Positions 46,196 through 56,408 of a DNA stretch of 64,000 nucleotides are shown in pieces. Location: positions 682,001 through 746,000 of the forward strand of contig NZ_CP115464.1 in NCBI RefSeq assembly GCF_027912515.1, read 5' to 3'. The translations under genes and the position numbers were made by a program. The stretch is from Brevundimonas sp. NIBR10 (GTDB lineage: Bacteria; Pseudomonadota; Alphaproteobacteria; Caulobacterales; Caulobacteraceae). The notes beneath the pieces were generated by a model. It was not told where the DNA came from. It ran no database searches and was given only the letters and a program-made list of their open reading frames with translations. Numbering within the stretch: position 1 is the stretch's first letter; each line of letters starts with the position of its first letter.

Positions 46196-47590
46196 TATCC
46201 CAACGTGTCACCGGGCGGACAGCCTGGCTCCACCCTGATGGCGGAGGCGAGGATCGTCCCGGCATGGCGCGGGGTGATCGTGGATCTTCGCGGGCCCGGC
46301 CGGTGGCGAAACAACGTGATCACCGGGGCATCGGACGGCGGCTTGATCACCCTTGGTCGAGGGCTCGAGGCTTTCGCCGAGATCGAGACTCGCGGCGGGT
46401 GTGGCATGTGGTTGCGGCATTCAGCGCGGCACGCGACAATTACCCTGTCGCGCTTGCGGGACCGGAGACCTTGGCCCGGATTACTCGCCGCAACCGGGAT
46501 CAAATGGGGGGCGGGGAGATCCCATCAATCTTCAAAGTCCTTCTATCCTGCAATCCGCCGATGGGCGGCACAATGAGCACGCGTGGCTCGCGATGGACAG
46601 ACGGAGCCTATGGGCGATGTGCAACCGGGTGGCCGCCAAGACGGAGGGGCGGACGAGCTTTAGGCGGGGAGGTTTGGGAAGGTCATGACTTGGGTTGAAT
46701 GGCCTCCGCCCCGATTCAGGCGCTGCACCAAGGACCACCCGATCGCTATTGCGGGCAGCTCCGACTGGATCGCGGTGCCGGCCACTGGCGTTGGTGCAGG
46801 CAATGTTTCTTGTGTAATGGCGGCGAAACGATTCAACTCGACGGACGCGGGCTTGGTCGGCTCAGCATGCCGCGGGGATAATGGCGTCTCCGTCGGCCGT
46901 GGTCGTGTTTGGTCCCCCTGACGACGGCGGGCTTCAGCGCCGACCTAGGCCGAAGGGGCGCGCGGAGCTCACAGGACGCGCCACCGGGCATTACCGATCC
47001 ATCCTAGGGGGGGGGGGCATCCGCTCGCTGCGCGGCGCAGCCGAGATCAGTCACCGACCTTCGCGCAATCTGGAGCCGACGATATTTTAGACTGAAGTGT
47101 TTTTTCTTTCCGCTCGGATATTGGGGCCGATTTGACAGGATATTTCGGCGTCCGCCTCGTCGGTGCCTTCAGACCGGTTCTGGACGCAGCAACAGATAGA
47201 GATGAACATGCGATCGTTTCCTCTTGGCAACGCGGGCTCAGCTGCACGATATGCCACATGATCGCCGAGGATCGCCAACACAACCAATCACAATTGCTGA
47301 TCGTGCCGACCATATTTATATTGTATGTTATTTTTTTTTATCGTTATAGTATTATTCCATTGGTTGATTTTTGCGAGATGCCTGGGCAGCGTACCGCTCT
47401 CAGTGCCTTAGCGAGCGTCTCGGGGCATTGGCGTACTCGGGCGCGGGTAAAGGTCCCAGAACTGGCCGGGGTAGGTTCTGCTCTTGCAAACTTCCGCAGA
47501 GTGATTCACCGTGGCCAAGCGTCCCTCGGGATGCCGAGGCGTGAGAACCTCGCTTGAAATGACTTAACTTCCAGGTTCCGCAGCAGCGGC
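46196..47590. other. Gene-less stretch between the artefact tract and the lasso locus
   Basis: About 1.4 kb, GC-rich at first and more AT-rich near 47300-47350 (ttttttttatcg). It contains an 11-base G run at 47007-47017. Frames such as 46205-46576 and 47132-47557 plus have no domain, signal or ribosome-binding site I can defend. It may include the natural promoter of the sigma factor gene near its right end. Otherwise I see nothing in it. Confidence 0.5.
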
Positions 47591-47707
47591 GTGGCTGGCG
47601 TGCATGTCCAGGCGTCTTCGGACGCTAAAGGCGTCGGCGCGTGCTCAAGCATGTTCTCAACACCCGGTGCTTCGGCCGGGCTCGCCTCTGTACTTGGAGG
47701 CGAGCCC

Positions 47708-48202
47708 GTGACGGATGGCTATGGACGAATAGGCAGGCAAGGCGGCCCCGGTCTGGCGGCGCTGCACGACCGCTACGACCGGTGGCTCACCCGCGCCGTC
47801 CGCAAACGCTTCGGCGCCCAGGACGCCGACGATGTCGTTCAGGACACCTGGGTCCGCATCGCGTCGCTCGACCTCGTCGACGCCATCCGCCACCCCAAGG
47901 CTTTCCTCCTGCGGACCGCGATTAATCTCGCGCTCGATCGCCACCGCCACCGCGCCGTCATCGAGAAATCCGCCGATGTCCTGCGTCGCTCCGACCAGGC
48001 CCAATCCGACCAACTGGAAGCTGTGCTGCTGGAAGAAATCGTCCTTGGCTTGCCAGAGCCGTTGCGCGATGTCTTTGTGTTAAGTCGCTTCGCATGTTTG
48101 AGCCACGCGCAGATCGGTGAGCAGTTGGGCATCTCCATCAAGACCGTAGAATGGCGTATGACAAAGGCGACAGCCCTTTGTACGGCTCGATTGTCTCTCT
48201 GA
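47708..48202 (+). CDS. FecI-family ECF sigma factor of the lasso locus
   Basis: A 164-residue ECF sigma factor. Region 2 is LHDRYDRWLTRAVRKRFGAQDADDVVQDTWVRI (core binding and -10 recognition), and region 4 is LPEPLRDVFVLSRFACLSHAQIGEQLGISIKTVEWRM. The GTG at 47708 is selected because GGAGG lies just upstream and the earlier codons are not conserved-looking. It is followed by FecR after 12 bases. With the FecR and STN-bearing receptor downstream it forms a cell-surface signalling relay, likely induced when the receptor binds its ligand. Confidence 0.85.
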   Translation: MTDGYGRIGRQGGPGLAALHDRYDRWLTRAVRKRFGAQDADDVVQDTWVRIASLDLVDAIRHPKAFLLRTAINLALDRHRHRAVIEKSADVLRRSDQAQSDQLEAVLLEEIVLGLPEPLRDVFVLSRFACLSHAQIGEQLGISIKTVEWRMTKATALCTARLSL

Positions 48203-48214
48203 AAGGAGATCGAC

Positions 48215-49213
48215 ATGAGCGATCAACAGCGTCGCGTGGCGAAGGCTGATGCGGAGGCGGCGTCCTGGCACACCCGGCTGGCGAACCGTAGCGTCTCGAC
48301 CGACATGATCACCGAATTCTACGCTTGGCGACAGAATCCCTTGAACGACGAGGCCTACGCCAAGGTCCAGACCATGTGGTCCAGGGCCAAGGTCCTGGAG
48401 GGGCAACCGGATATCCAGACGGCCATCGCCGATGCGTTGGCGCGCAAAAAGACGCCCGATCGTCGTGCGGTCTGGATCGGAGCTTTGGTCGCCTCCACAG
48501 GGATCGCGCTGGCCATCGGCGGGACCTACTGGTTCCAGGGCCGCAGCGCCTATGCGACAGATGTGGGCGAGGAGCGCCTCGTCCAGCTGGACGATGGTTC
48601 GACCGTCAGACTGGATACGGGATCAAGCATCAAGGTCGCCTTCAGCGGCGGGCAACGCCGTATCGAACTCGAAGGGGGAAGGGCGCTCTTCACCGTCGCC
48701 CACGACACGTCCCGGCCATTCATCGTTCTGGCGGGCGCCACCCAGGTGCGGGCCGTCGGCACAGTGTTCGATGTTCGACGCGCCGAGGCTGGGGTGACCG
48801 TGTCGATGGTTTCCGGTCTCGTCGAAGTCAGCGGTCCGGACTTGCCCGCCGGCCCGCCCAAGCGTCTGGCGGCCGGGCAACGGGCTTTGGTGTCGCCGCA
48901 GGGACTTCAGACCCAAACCATCAATGTCGCCGATGCCACCAGCTGGGCGGATGGACGTCTCGTGTTCCGGGGAACGCCTCTCGGCCAGGCTGTCGATGAG
49001 GTGAATCGCTATCTCACCGACAAAATCGTCCTCGCACCGGGAACACCCCGGTCTCAGCCGGTCAGCGGCGTATTCCATACCAGCGATCGCGCGGCGTTCG
49101 TGTCCGCGGTCTGCGAACTGTTCCAACTCACGGCCGAGGCAGATCCCGACGGATCGGTTCGTCTGACGGCGGATAAAAATATGCGCAAGCCATTGGGAGA
49201 AACCCGAGGCTGA
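48215..49213 (+). CDS. FecR-family anti-sigma regulator
   Basis: A 332-residue single-pass protein. An N-terminal cytoplasmic FecR_N/DUF4880 segment (ADAEAASWHTRLANRSVS, then FYAWRQNPLNDEAYAKVQTMW) binds the sigma factor. A membrane helix follows near residues 87-108 (WIGALVASTGIALAIGGTYWF), then the periplasmic FecR domain (ERLVQLDDGSTVRLDTGSSIKV, ELEGGRALFTVAHD) and an STN-like C-terminus. It passes the signal from the TonB-dependent receptor to the upstream FecI sigma. Confidence 0.87.
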   Translation: MSDQQRRVAKADAEAASWHTRLANRSVSTDMITEFYAWRQNPLNDEAYAKVQTMWSRAKVLEGQPDIQTAIADALARKKTPDRRAVWIGALVASTGIALAIGGTYWFQGRSAYATDVGEERLVQLDDGSTVRLDTGSSIKVAFSGGQRRIELEGGRALFTVAHDTSRPFIVLAGATQVRAVGTVFDVRRAEAGVTVSMVSGLVEVSGPDLPAGPPKRLAAGQRALVSPQGLQTQTINVADATSWADGRLVFRGTPLGQAVDEVNRYLTDKIVLAPGTPRSQPVSGVFHTSDRAAFVSAVCELFQLTAEADPDGSVRLTADKNMRKPLGETRG

Positions 49214-49261
49214 GCCGTCCACCTCTTCGACGCACCTCGCGCGTCGGAGGGGATCCAGAAT

Positions 49262-52201
49262 ATGAGTCAGTACCGTTATCTCGCCGGGGCGCTGGCGGCC
49301 GTATCCGTAGCCGCGATCAGCACCGCCGTCGCCGCCGAGGAGGCGCGCGCTTTCAGCATTCCGTCCGGTGCGCTCAGTGACGCCTTGCCGGTGTTTGGCG
49401 CCCAGTCGGGCCAGCAGATCCTCTATACGCCCGAAATGGTGGCCGGCGTGCAGACCGTCGGCCTGCAGGGGCGGTATGAACCGTCAGCTGGTCTGGCGCG
49501 ACTGCTGGCGGGCTCCGGTCTCGGCTGGACCCAGACCCGCCCCGGCGTGTTCGTGTTGCGTCGGACGCAGGCCGCAGCCTCCGATGAATCGACAATCCGG
49601 GTGGACGATGTCGTCGTCACCGGCACCCTGCTCAAGGGGTCTGGCGAACTGGCCTCGCCGGTTCTGGTTCTCGATCGCGACGCCCTGGATCGCAGGGGGC
49701 GCGGCACGGTCGCCGAGGTCCTGACCGACCTGCCGCAAAATTATCAGGGCAGCGGCACGCCGGGCGCGCTGTTGGCCGGCGCCGACGGCAGCGGCTCCAA
49801 CGGCGTCGTGGCGACAGGTGTCAATCTCAGGGGGCTGGGAACCGACGCCACCCTGGTTCTGGTCAACGGACGCCGTCTGGCCGGCACAGGCTTCATGGCC
49901 GAGTTCGCCGATGTTTCCGCCTTGCCGTCGGCCGCAGTCGAGCGCGTGGACGTCCTGCTGGACGGCGCGTCCGCCTTGTACGGCGCCGACGCGGTCGCCG
50001 GCGTCGTCAACATCATCATGCGCCGGTCGTTCGACGGGCAGGAAAGCCGGTTACGGGTTTCGGCGGCGCAAGGCGGGGCCGAGACCGTTCAGGCGTCGCA
50101 TCTCATCGGGACCTCCTGGTCATCCGGCTCGGCGCTCCTGTCCTACGAGTACCAGCATCAGAACCCGCTGAACGCCCGCGACCGCACCTATACGGCGACG
50201 GGCGATCTGAGGCCCTTCGGCGGATCGGACTGGCGCGGCATCTTCAGCGCGCCCGGCAATATCGTCGCGTTCGATCCGGCGATCGGCAGCTATGTCGCGA
50301 GCTTCGCCATCCGGCCAAACGCGACCGGGGCGGCGCGGACGCCCGCAGACTTCGCCGCAGGCCAGGCCAATCTGCAGGCGCCGTCGTTCGGCGTGGATCT
50401 TTCGCCGGAGCTCGAGCGCCAGAGTGTCTATGGCCGGGTCGGGCAATCGATCGGCGATCGACTGGATCTGACGGCCGATGTGCGGTTCAGCCGCCGCACC
50501 TATGGCTTCGACAATGTCGCGGCGGCGACCATCCTGGAGGTCGCAGACGCCAATCCCTTCTTCGTGTCGCCTGATGGAGAGACGGAGCACACGATCGCCT
50601 ATTCGTTCCTGGGCGATCTGGGACTGACCCGGCAGTCGGGCTCCTCACGCAGCGTGGGCGTGACGGCGGGCGCCAGCTACGATTTCGGGAAAGGCTGGTC
50701 GCTGGAAGGCTACCTTTCCTACGCCGATGAGCGGGGCGAGGCGGCCATCACGGACCGGGTCAACACCGCGCGTCTGGACGAGGCTCTCGGCAATACGCCA
50801 GACGATCCGGCCACGACCTACAGCGCCGCGCGCGACGGCTATTTCAACCCCTTCGGCGCCGGCGCCGCGAACGGCCCGGCGGTGCTGAACTTCATCGGCG
50901 CCGGATATTCCAGCGAGCTCGACCGCAGCCGGGCGATGTCCGCCAACCTGCTTCTGGAGGGGCCGCTCATGAGCCTGCCAGGCGGCGATCTGAAGATCGC
51001 CGTCGGCGCCCAGGTGCGAAACGAGGCGTTCGAGACGCGTTCGACGGCCTTCCTGTCGTCGCTCGTTCCGATCGTGACCGAGACGCCGCAGCGCGATCGC
51101 ACGATCGAGGCGGCTTTCGCCGAGGCGCGGATACCGGTCTTTGGTCCGGACAACGGCCGGCCCGGCTTGCGTCGGCTCGAACTCTCCATCGCGGGCCGGA
51201 TCGAGGAGTATGACGACTTCGGCACGACCTCCAATCCCAAGCTCGGCCTGGTCTGGTCGCCGGTCGCCGACCTGACGTTCCGGGGATCCTGGGGGACGTC
51301 GTTTCGCGCGCCAGCGCTTCCGCAGTTGTTCGATGAGTCCGCGGTTGGCGCGACACTTGTCCCCCGCGCCAACGGATCCCGGCTCCTCGCCATCTATCTG
51401 TACGGAGGCAATCCGGACCTGAAGCCGGAGACGGCTGAAACCTGGACAGCCGGGTTCGACTATCGCCGCGCCAACGGCCTGCAACTGAGTGCGAGCTACT
51501 TCAACACGCGGTTTGACAACCGCATCGCTCAACCGACCAACGAGAACCTCTCGGGTGTTCTGACTGACCCGTCGCTGGCGCCTTTCGTCCACCTGATCGA
51601 CCCCGCCAACGCCGCCGATCTCGCCCTGGTCCAAAGCTATATTTCCACCCCCGGCTTCGTCTTCGGAAACCTGTTTCCGCCCTCAACCTATGGCGCTCTT
51701 CTGGATGGCCGTTGGGTCAACGCCGCCTCGGTCGCCCTGAGCGGACTGGATCTCGCGGCGGCGTATCCGTTCACGATTGGTGGAGCGACGGTGACCCTGG
51801 ACGCGACCGCATCGTACCTGTTCGACTACCGTACTCAAACGACGCCCGCGGCGCCGACGCTCGACGTGCTCGATCAGGTTGGACGTCCCACAAGGCTGCG
51901 GTCCCGCGCGGGGGCCTCGACGCGGTGGCGGAACTATGCGGCGGACCTTCACTGGATACATGTGTCCGACTATGCCGACGCTTCGGGTCGCAAGATCGAC
52001 GCCTGGGACACGGCCGATCTCAGCCTCGGCTGGTCGCCCGTCGGCGGCCGGTGGGATGGGCTGACCGTCGCCCTGACGGTCCAGAACCTGTTCGACCGGG
52101 ATCCCCCGTTCTACGACAACCCGACGGGCTACGGCTTCGACCCGGGTCAGGCCAATCTGCTCGGTCGCGTCGTCGCGTTCCAGCTGGCCAAGCGCTGGTA
52201 G
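49262..52201 (+). CDS. TonB-dependent receptor with STN signalling domain
   Basis: A 979-residue outer-membrane receptor. A signal peptide (LAGALAAVSVAAISTAVAAEE) is followed by an STN domain (about residues 30-100, FSIPSGALSDALPVFGAQSGQQILY, then LQGRYEPSAGLARLL). A plug follows (VDDVVVTGTLLKG as TonB-box-like region, GVNLRGLGTDATLVLVNGRR, and ALYGADAVAGVVNIIMRR), then a 22-strand barrel ending in a C-terminal aromatic (FQLAKRW). The STN domain makes it a transducer for the FecIR pair. In lasso loci of this type the receptor is thought to import the locus's own lasso peptide. Confidence 0.88.
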   Translation: MSQYRYLAGALAAVSVAAISTAVAAEEARAFSIPSGALSDALPVFGAQSGQQILYTPEMVAGVQTVGLQGRYEPSAGLARLLAGSGLGWTQTRPGVFVLRRTQAAASDESTIRVDDVVVTGTLLKGSGELASPVLVLDRDALDRRGRGTVAEVLTDLPQNYQGSGTPGALLAGADGSGSNGVVATGVNLRGLGTDATLVLVNGRRLAGTGFMAEFADVSALPSAAVERVDVLLDGASALYGADAVAGVVNIIMRRSFDGQESRLRVSAAQGGAETVQASHLIGTSWSSGSALLSYEYQHQNPLNARDRTYTATGDLRPFGGSDWRGIFSAPGNIVAFDPAIGSYVASFAIRPNATGAARTPADFAAGQANLQAPSFGVDLSPELERQSVYGRVGQSIGDRLDLTADVRFSRRTYGFDNVAAATILEVADANPFFVSPDGETEHTIAYSFLGDLGLTRQSGSSRSVGVTAGASYDFGKGWSLEGYLSYADERGEAAITDRVNTARLDEALGNTPDDPATTYSAARDGYFNPFGAGAANGPAVLNFIGAGYSSELDRSRAMSANLLLEGPLMSLPGGDLKIAVGAQVRNEAFETRSTAFLSSLVPIVTETPQRDRTIEAAFAEARIPVFGPDNGRPGLRRLELSIAGRIEEYDDFGTTSNPKLGLVWSPVADLTFRGSWGTSFRAPALPQLFDESAVGATLVPRANGSRLLAIYLYGGNPDLKPETAETWTAGFDYRRANGLQLSASYFNTRFDNRIAQPTNENLSGVLTDPSLAPFVHLIDPANAADLALVQSYISTPGFVFGNLFPPSTYGALLDGRWVNAASVALSGLDLAAAYPFTIGGATVTLDATASYLFDYRTQTTPAAPTLDVLDQVGRPTRLRSRAGASTRWRNYAADLHWIHVSDYADASGRKIDAWDTADLSLGWSPVGGRWDGLTVALTVQNLFDRDPPFYDNPTGYGFDPGQANLLGRVVAFQLAKRW

Positions 52202-52208
52202 GCCCGCC

Positions 52209-54710
52209 ATGTGCGGAAAGTTCACCCGCCTCGTGGCGGCGGGGATGGCGCTCGTCTCGATCTCGACCCACGCCCTCGCCCAATCCCGTCCAATCACCAT
52301 CGACGACGTCGTGGGCCTCGAGACGATCGGATCGGTCACGATTGATCCGGGTGGATCGTGGCTGGTCTATGAACGGCGCGGCGCCTTTGACGCCGCGACG
52401 GACTACGATCTCGGATATCGCTCGGTCTGGACGGTCAGCGGTCTCTATGCGCTGGACCTGCGCCATGCGGGATCGCCGGCTCCCTTGCTTGCGAACCCCG
52501 GTCCCGGCGGGCTGATCCCCGGCCCCTGGTCGCCATCTGGCGCCCATCTTCTGGTCTATCGCCTGGTGGACCGAAAGCTCGAGGCGGGTGTCGTCGAGAT
52601 GGCGACGCGAACCGTTCGATGGACCGGTCTGACGCCGGACATGCCCGTCGCCGGCGCCTTCGCCGCCTGGCTCGATGAGGACCGTCTGGCGATGACGGTG
52701 CGCCCGGACGCAAGCCTGCCGTGGGTGCTGCGTCATGACGGCGACAGCCAGACCGAGGTCGCGCGTCAATGGACCACGATGGCGCAAGGAAAGACCCCTT
52801 CGCGCACGGTGGTGGACACCGATAGCGGCGTGGCCACGACGCAGAATGCGCTCGTCGACCAGAGCGTCGTGATTTTCGATCGCACCACAAACAGCATCAA
52901 ACCCCTGCTCAGCGGGCGCGTCCGCGATATCGCCGCGTCACCCGACGGGCGTGCGATCGCCGTCCTCCAGGGCGGGGCGGGCATCGCCGCCGATCCATCG
53001 CGGCCCCTCATCCAGAGCGATATTGCCGAACGTGGCGACCTCGTGATGATTGACGTCAGGACCGGCGCCCTGACGCGGCCGGTCGGAGACCTGGACGTGG
53101 CGCCCCACCTTCTGCGATGGTCGCCGAACTCGGGTTCCCTTCTGATCTGGGGCCGCCCGTACGGCGCAGACTGGGCGGCCGGGGGGCTGTTCCAGGTGCG
53201 GCCGGACGGCTCCCGTATCGCCCTGCGCCTCGATGGCCTCGATCCCTTTCCCGCCGGCAGCGGCCTCGACAGCCTGCGCGGTGTGCGGGCCAATCTCAAC
53301 GGCGAGCAACCAGTGCTGTACGCGCGACAATCGGGCGAAGACCGGTTCGACTGGTGGGGAGTGAGCCCGGAGCAGCCGCCGGTCGCTCTGACCCGGGACC
53401 TGGTCACTCCTCCTGCCCGGCTGGCGGCGAGCACCGGGCACAGTCTTCTGATGTTTGCCGATGGCGGCCTGTGGGAAACGCAGAGGGGCGGTCTGAAGCG
53501 TCGATCCGACCCGGACCAGATTCTTGCTGACGCCGGGTTCACCGATATGCTCGCGCCGCTGCGTCTGCGTATCAACACGCCGGCTGATCGGGATTGGGCG
53601 GTGGGCGTCCTGGCGAACGGCGAAGCCCGAACCGTGGGGGCAGGCGACGTGGTAGGCCTGTCGCCGGGACCCGCGGGCGGGATGACCCGGATCGTCGCGG
53701 CGGGCCCGTCGACGATCGTCTCCCTGACGACGGACAAGGGGGAGCAGACGCTGCGGCTCGCGACCGCCCTTGAGACCCGCACGGTCGACCATCTCAATGA
53801 CGAACTCGCCGACCGGTCGTGGCCTCGGGCGATTGCCTTGGCGCATAAGGATCGCCTGGGCCGCGACACGCAGAGTTATCTCTATCTCCCGGTCGGCGTG
53901 GCGCCGCGAGACGTCAAGGGCGTCATCATCGCGGTCTATCCCGGATCGGTCGATGACGGCGCCTTTCAGGATCCCGTGACGATGAGAGTGTCGCTCAGCC
54001 TCGAGCTGATCGCCGGCGCCGGCTACGCGGTTCTGTCTCCCGCCATTCCTATTGATGGAGAGGGCTCCGATACGATCGACGGCTACGCGCAGAGCGTCGA
54101 TGTCGCAGTGGATACGATGCTTGCGGCCTTTGCTGCGTTGCCGGCCGATCGCATGGCCATCCTGGGCCACAGCTATGGAGGTTACGCGGCCCTGGGAATC
54201 GCCAGCCGGTCCCACCGGTATCGCTCCTATGTGTCGTGGGCCGGCCTGTCCGATCTGGTCGGTGCCTGGGGCGAGTTCACCCCGATCAGCCGAAGCCGAC
54301 CGGAGGAGGGCTCCACCGTCGCCTACCAGATGGGATGGGCCGAGGTCGGGCAGGGGGGGACCGGCGGTCCGCCCTGGGCAAAGCCGGGGGTCTATCTGGA
54401 AAAGAGCCCCCTGTTCTCGGCCGACCGGATCACCGAGCCGGTTATGCTAATTACGGCGGATCGGGACTTCGTGCCGATGTCCCAAGCGGAGCGCATCTTC
54501 TCGGCGCTTCATCGCCAGAACCGAACGTCGCGGTTGGTGACCTATTGGGGAGAGGGGCACATGATGTGGAGCCCCGCCAATGCGCGCGATCTCTATGCGC
54601 AGCTCTTCGCCTGGTGGGACGAGACCCTCAGGCCGTCAGGGTCTTCGCCGCTTGCGACAGCCGATCCGCCCACACTCGCACCCAGCCCTCCAGCGCCGCC
54701 GCAATCATGA
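52209..54710 (+). CDS. Lasso peptide isopeptidase (AtxE-like, prolyl oligopeptidase S9 family)
   Basis: An 833-residue exported serine peptidase. A signal peptide (LVAAGMALVSISTHALAQ) precedes a beta-propeller (residues about 30-560) and an alpha/beta hydrolase domain with Ser655 (ILGHSYGGY), Asp753 (ITADRDF) and His784 (GEGHMMW). In Caulobacterales lasso loci this enzyme opens the isopeptide ring of the cognate lasso peptide (established for AtxE2). It starts seven bases after the receptor stop, so it lies in the same operon. The last 83 bases overlap, in antisense, the 3' end of the cyclase gene; the proline/serine-rich tail lies in this overlap. Confidence 0.85.
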   Translation: MCGKFTRLVAAGMALVSISTHALAQSRPITIDDVVGLETIGSVTIDPGGSWLVYERRGAFDAATDYDLGYRSVWTVSGLYALDLRHAGSPAPLLANPGPGGLIPGPWSPSGAHLLVYRLVDRKLEAGVVEMATRTVRWTGLTPDMPVAGAFAAWLDEDRLAMTVRPDASLPWVLRHDGDSQTEVARQWTTMAQGKTPSRTVVDTDSGVATTQNALVDQSVVIFDRTTNSIKPLLSGRVRDIAASPDGRAIAVLQGGAGIAADPSRPLIQSDIAERGDLVMIDVRTGALTRPVGDLDVAPHLLRWSPNSGSLLIWGRPYGADWAAGGLFQVRPDGSRIALRLDGLDPFPAGSGLDSLRGVRANLNGEQPVLYARQSGEDRFDWWGVSPEQPPVALTRDLVTPPARLAASTGHSLLMFADGGLWETQRGGLKRRSDPDQILADAGFTDMLAPLRLRINTPADRDWAVGVLANGEARTVGAGDVVGLSPGPAGGMTRIVAAGPSTIVSLTTDKGEQTLRLATALETRTVDHLNDELADRSWPRAIALAHKDRLGRDTQSYLYLPVGVAPRDVKGVIIAVYPGSVDDGAFQDPVTMRVSLSLELIAGAGYAVLSPAIPIDGEGSDTIDGYAQSVDVAVDTMLAAFAALPADRMAILGHSYGGYAALGIASRSHRYRSYVSWAGLSDLVGAWGEFTPISRSRPEEGSTVAYQMGWAEVGQGGTGGPPWAKPGVYLEKSPLFSADRITEPVMLITADRDFVPMSQAERIFSALHRQNRTSRLVTYWGEGHMMWSPANARDLYAQLFAWWDETLRPSGSSPLATADPPTLAPSPPAPPQS

Positions 54711-56406
54711 TCTCGCCAAAGCCTCCGCGCCACAGGAGCACTTCAGGCTTCAGAGCCTGTTCGAGTGCGGCGACATCCAGCAGACCCTCACGCGCCAGTC
54801 TTCCGTCCAGCAACCACGGACGCAGGACCGGCAAGCTCGCGGCCAACAGGCGACCATAGAAGGCTGTCATGTCGCCCTTCGAACGCCTGTGCGTGATGCT
54901 CGGCGGCAGGCGGTTGGCGAAGGCCAGTCGAACGAGACCGCGATCCTTGGCCCCGAGCGTCAACTGCGCCGGGCTCAGGCTCAGGGCCGCTTCGACGACG
55001 GGTTGAGCGAGCAACGGGTGGAAGACATCAACGACCGCCGTCTGGCGCGACGGCGCGCTGAAGGACACGCCGCTTGCGATCCCCGCGATCTGATGTGTTT
55101 TGGCGGGGCCCGATGCCGCATCCGACGACAGCCAGGGATGTGCCGGGCCAAGCTCCTCCCGCGTCGCCGTGGTCAGGGCCCAGCCCGGGGCCGCCTCTCC
55201 CCCCGCCAGACGCGTGCCCGACTTCCTCCGGGCTTCGTCAATCAGAGACCACACGGAGCGCTGGTTCAGGCGCGCGAGGCCGGGCAGGTCCGGCGAAAGG
55301 ATCGAGCGCCATCCTTGTGATCGGAAGCGGTCGGTGAAGACGTCGGCTGTAGCCGCCTGGATCAGCACGGAGTCGCCGCCCTTGCCGGTCATCACCGCGT
55401 CCACGCCCGCGGCCTGCCATTGCGCGGCCCAAGCGGCATCGTAAGCCCAATCCATGGCGTTAAGTCCCGGCCTGACGCCTTGGGACATGCTCAGCAGATC
55501 TGCTTCAGACAGGCTTGCCTGTGCGCGCGGGACATGGGTCGGCGCCATTCCCAGCTGAAGGCCGAGGTCGGCGACGTAGCGCCGCTCGTCCGCCCCCGTA
55601 TCGTCGCCCCAGGCATTCAACCAAAGGCGCACCTTATCCTTGGCCGCAATCGTGAGACTGGCGGCGACCACGCTCGAATCCAGCCCACCCGAGACTTCGC
55701 AGCCGAGAGAGCGACTGAGGCTTGCGAGGCCCGCCACGGCTTCGTCGATGGCCTTCGCGATCAGGTCGGCGGCGGCGGCTGGCGCCATGTCCCACCTGTC
55801 CGACTGGTGAGCGAAGGTGTCGGGACGCCAGAGCAGGGTGGCGGGATCTTCAGCCGGTAAGGCCAGGATGGAGCCGGGCAGAACGACGCGCGGGCCTTCG
55901 AGCAGAAGGTCGCTCCACACACGTATGGGATCGGCCAGAGCCAGGCCAACACGATTGAAGTCGATCCGCGTCTGCGGCGGTAGGGTTGGAGTGATCCAGC
56001 CCGGGATGTCGGAGCCGACAAGGACGAGATCGTCGTCGTGCCAGGTCACGCACTCCAGAGATCCGGACGGGTCCCTGAGCACGGCGTCGAGGGCCTCTCC
56101 TCGAAGCCTGACGCCGACGAACCGGCCCCAGAACCGGCTGAACAGCTTCTTTTCATAGCTATGGGGCTCGAGGTCCGATGCGGGATCCAGCTGGCGATGG
56201 TTGCGGTTCAGGACATCGCCAACGAGAGTCCAGGCGCCGACGGTCAGGGTTTTCAGCGGTCTCGGGCCGCGTGCGGCCAGCCAGGACCTCGGCCCAAGGC
56301 TTTGGACCGTGAAGCCCTGGGCGCGGCACTGGTCCCGCAGAGAGGTCGATCGCGCGCCGGACGCTTGGGATCCGGCCTTCTCTCCGACGATCAGATAGTC
56401 ACCCAT
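54628..56406 (-). CDS. Lasso peptide cyclase (asparagine synthase-like C protein)
   Basis: A 592-residue ATP-dependent enzyme of the asparagine synthetase B fold. An N-terminal glutaminase-like domain lacks the usual Cys2 start (MGDYLIVGEKAGSQASG), as in lasso C proteins. The synthetase half has the PP-loop CEVSGGLDSSVVAASL and a downstream VMTGKGGDSVLIQ. It activates the ring-closing Asp/Glu side chain of the precursor as an adenylate and forms the macrolactam with Gly1. It starts two bases after the B gene stop, in a precursor-B-C order. Confidence 0.87.
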   Translation of the reverse strand: MGDYLIVGEKAGSQASGARSTSLRDQCRAQGFTVQSLGPRSWLAARGPRPLKTLTVGAWTLVGDVLNRNHRQLDPASDLEPHSYEKKLFSRFWGRFVGVRLRGEALDAVLRDPSGSLECVTWHDDDLVLVGSDIPGWITPTLPPQTRIDFNRVGLALADPIRVWSDLLLEGPRVVLPGSILALPAEDPATLLWRPDTFAHQSDRWDMAPAAAADLIAKAIDEAVAGLASLSRSLGCEVSGGLDSSVVAASLTIAAKDKVRLWLNAWGDDTGADERRYVADLGLQLGMAPTHVPRAQASLSEADLLSMSQGVRPGLNAMDWAYDAAWAAQWQAAGVDAVMTGKGGDSVLIQAATADVFTDRFRSQGWRSILSPDLPGLARLNQRSVWSLIDEARRKSGTRLAGGEAAPGWALTTATREELGPAHPWLSSDAASGPAKTHQIAGIASGVSFSAPSRQTAVVDVFHPLLAQPVVEAALSLSPAQLTLGAKDRGLVRLAFANRLPPSITHRRSKGDMTAFYGRLLAASLPVLRPWLLDGRLAREGLLDVAALEQALKPEVLLWRGGFGEIMIAAALEGWVRVWADRLSQAAKTLTA

Positions 56407-56408
56407 TG

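Noticed and set aside
46205-46576. 123-codon plus-strand frame in the frame-less zone
   Set aside because: No domain, no ribosome-binding site, and neighbouring frames are equally open; not distinguishable from chance in GC-rich sequence.
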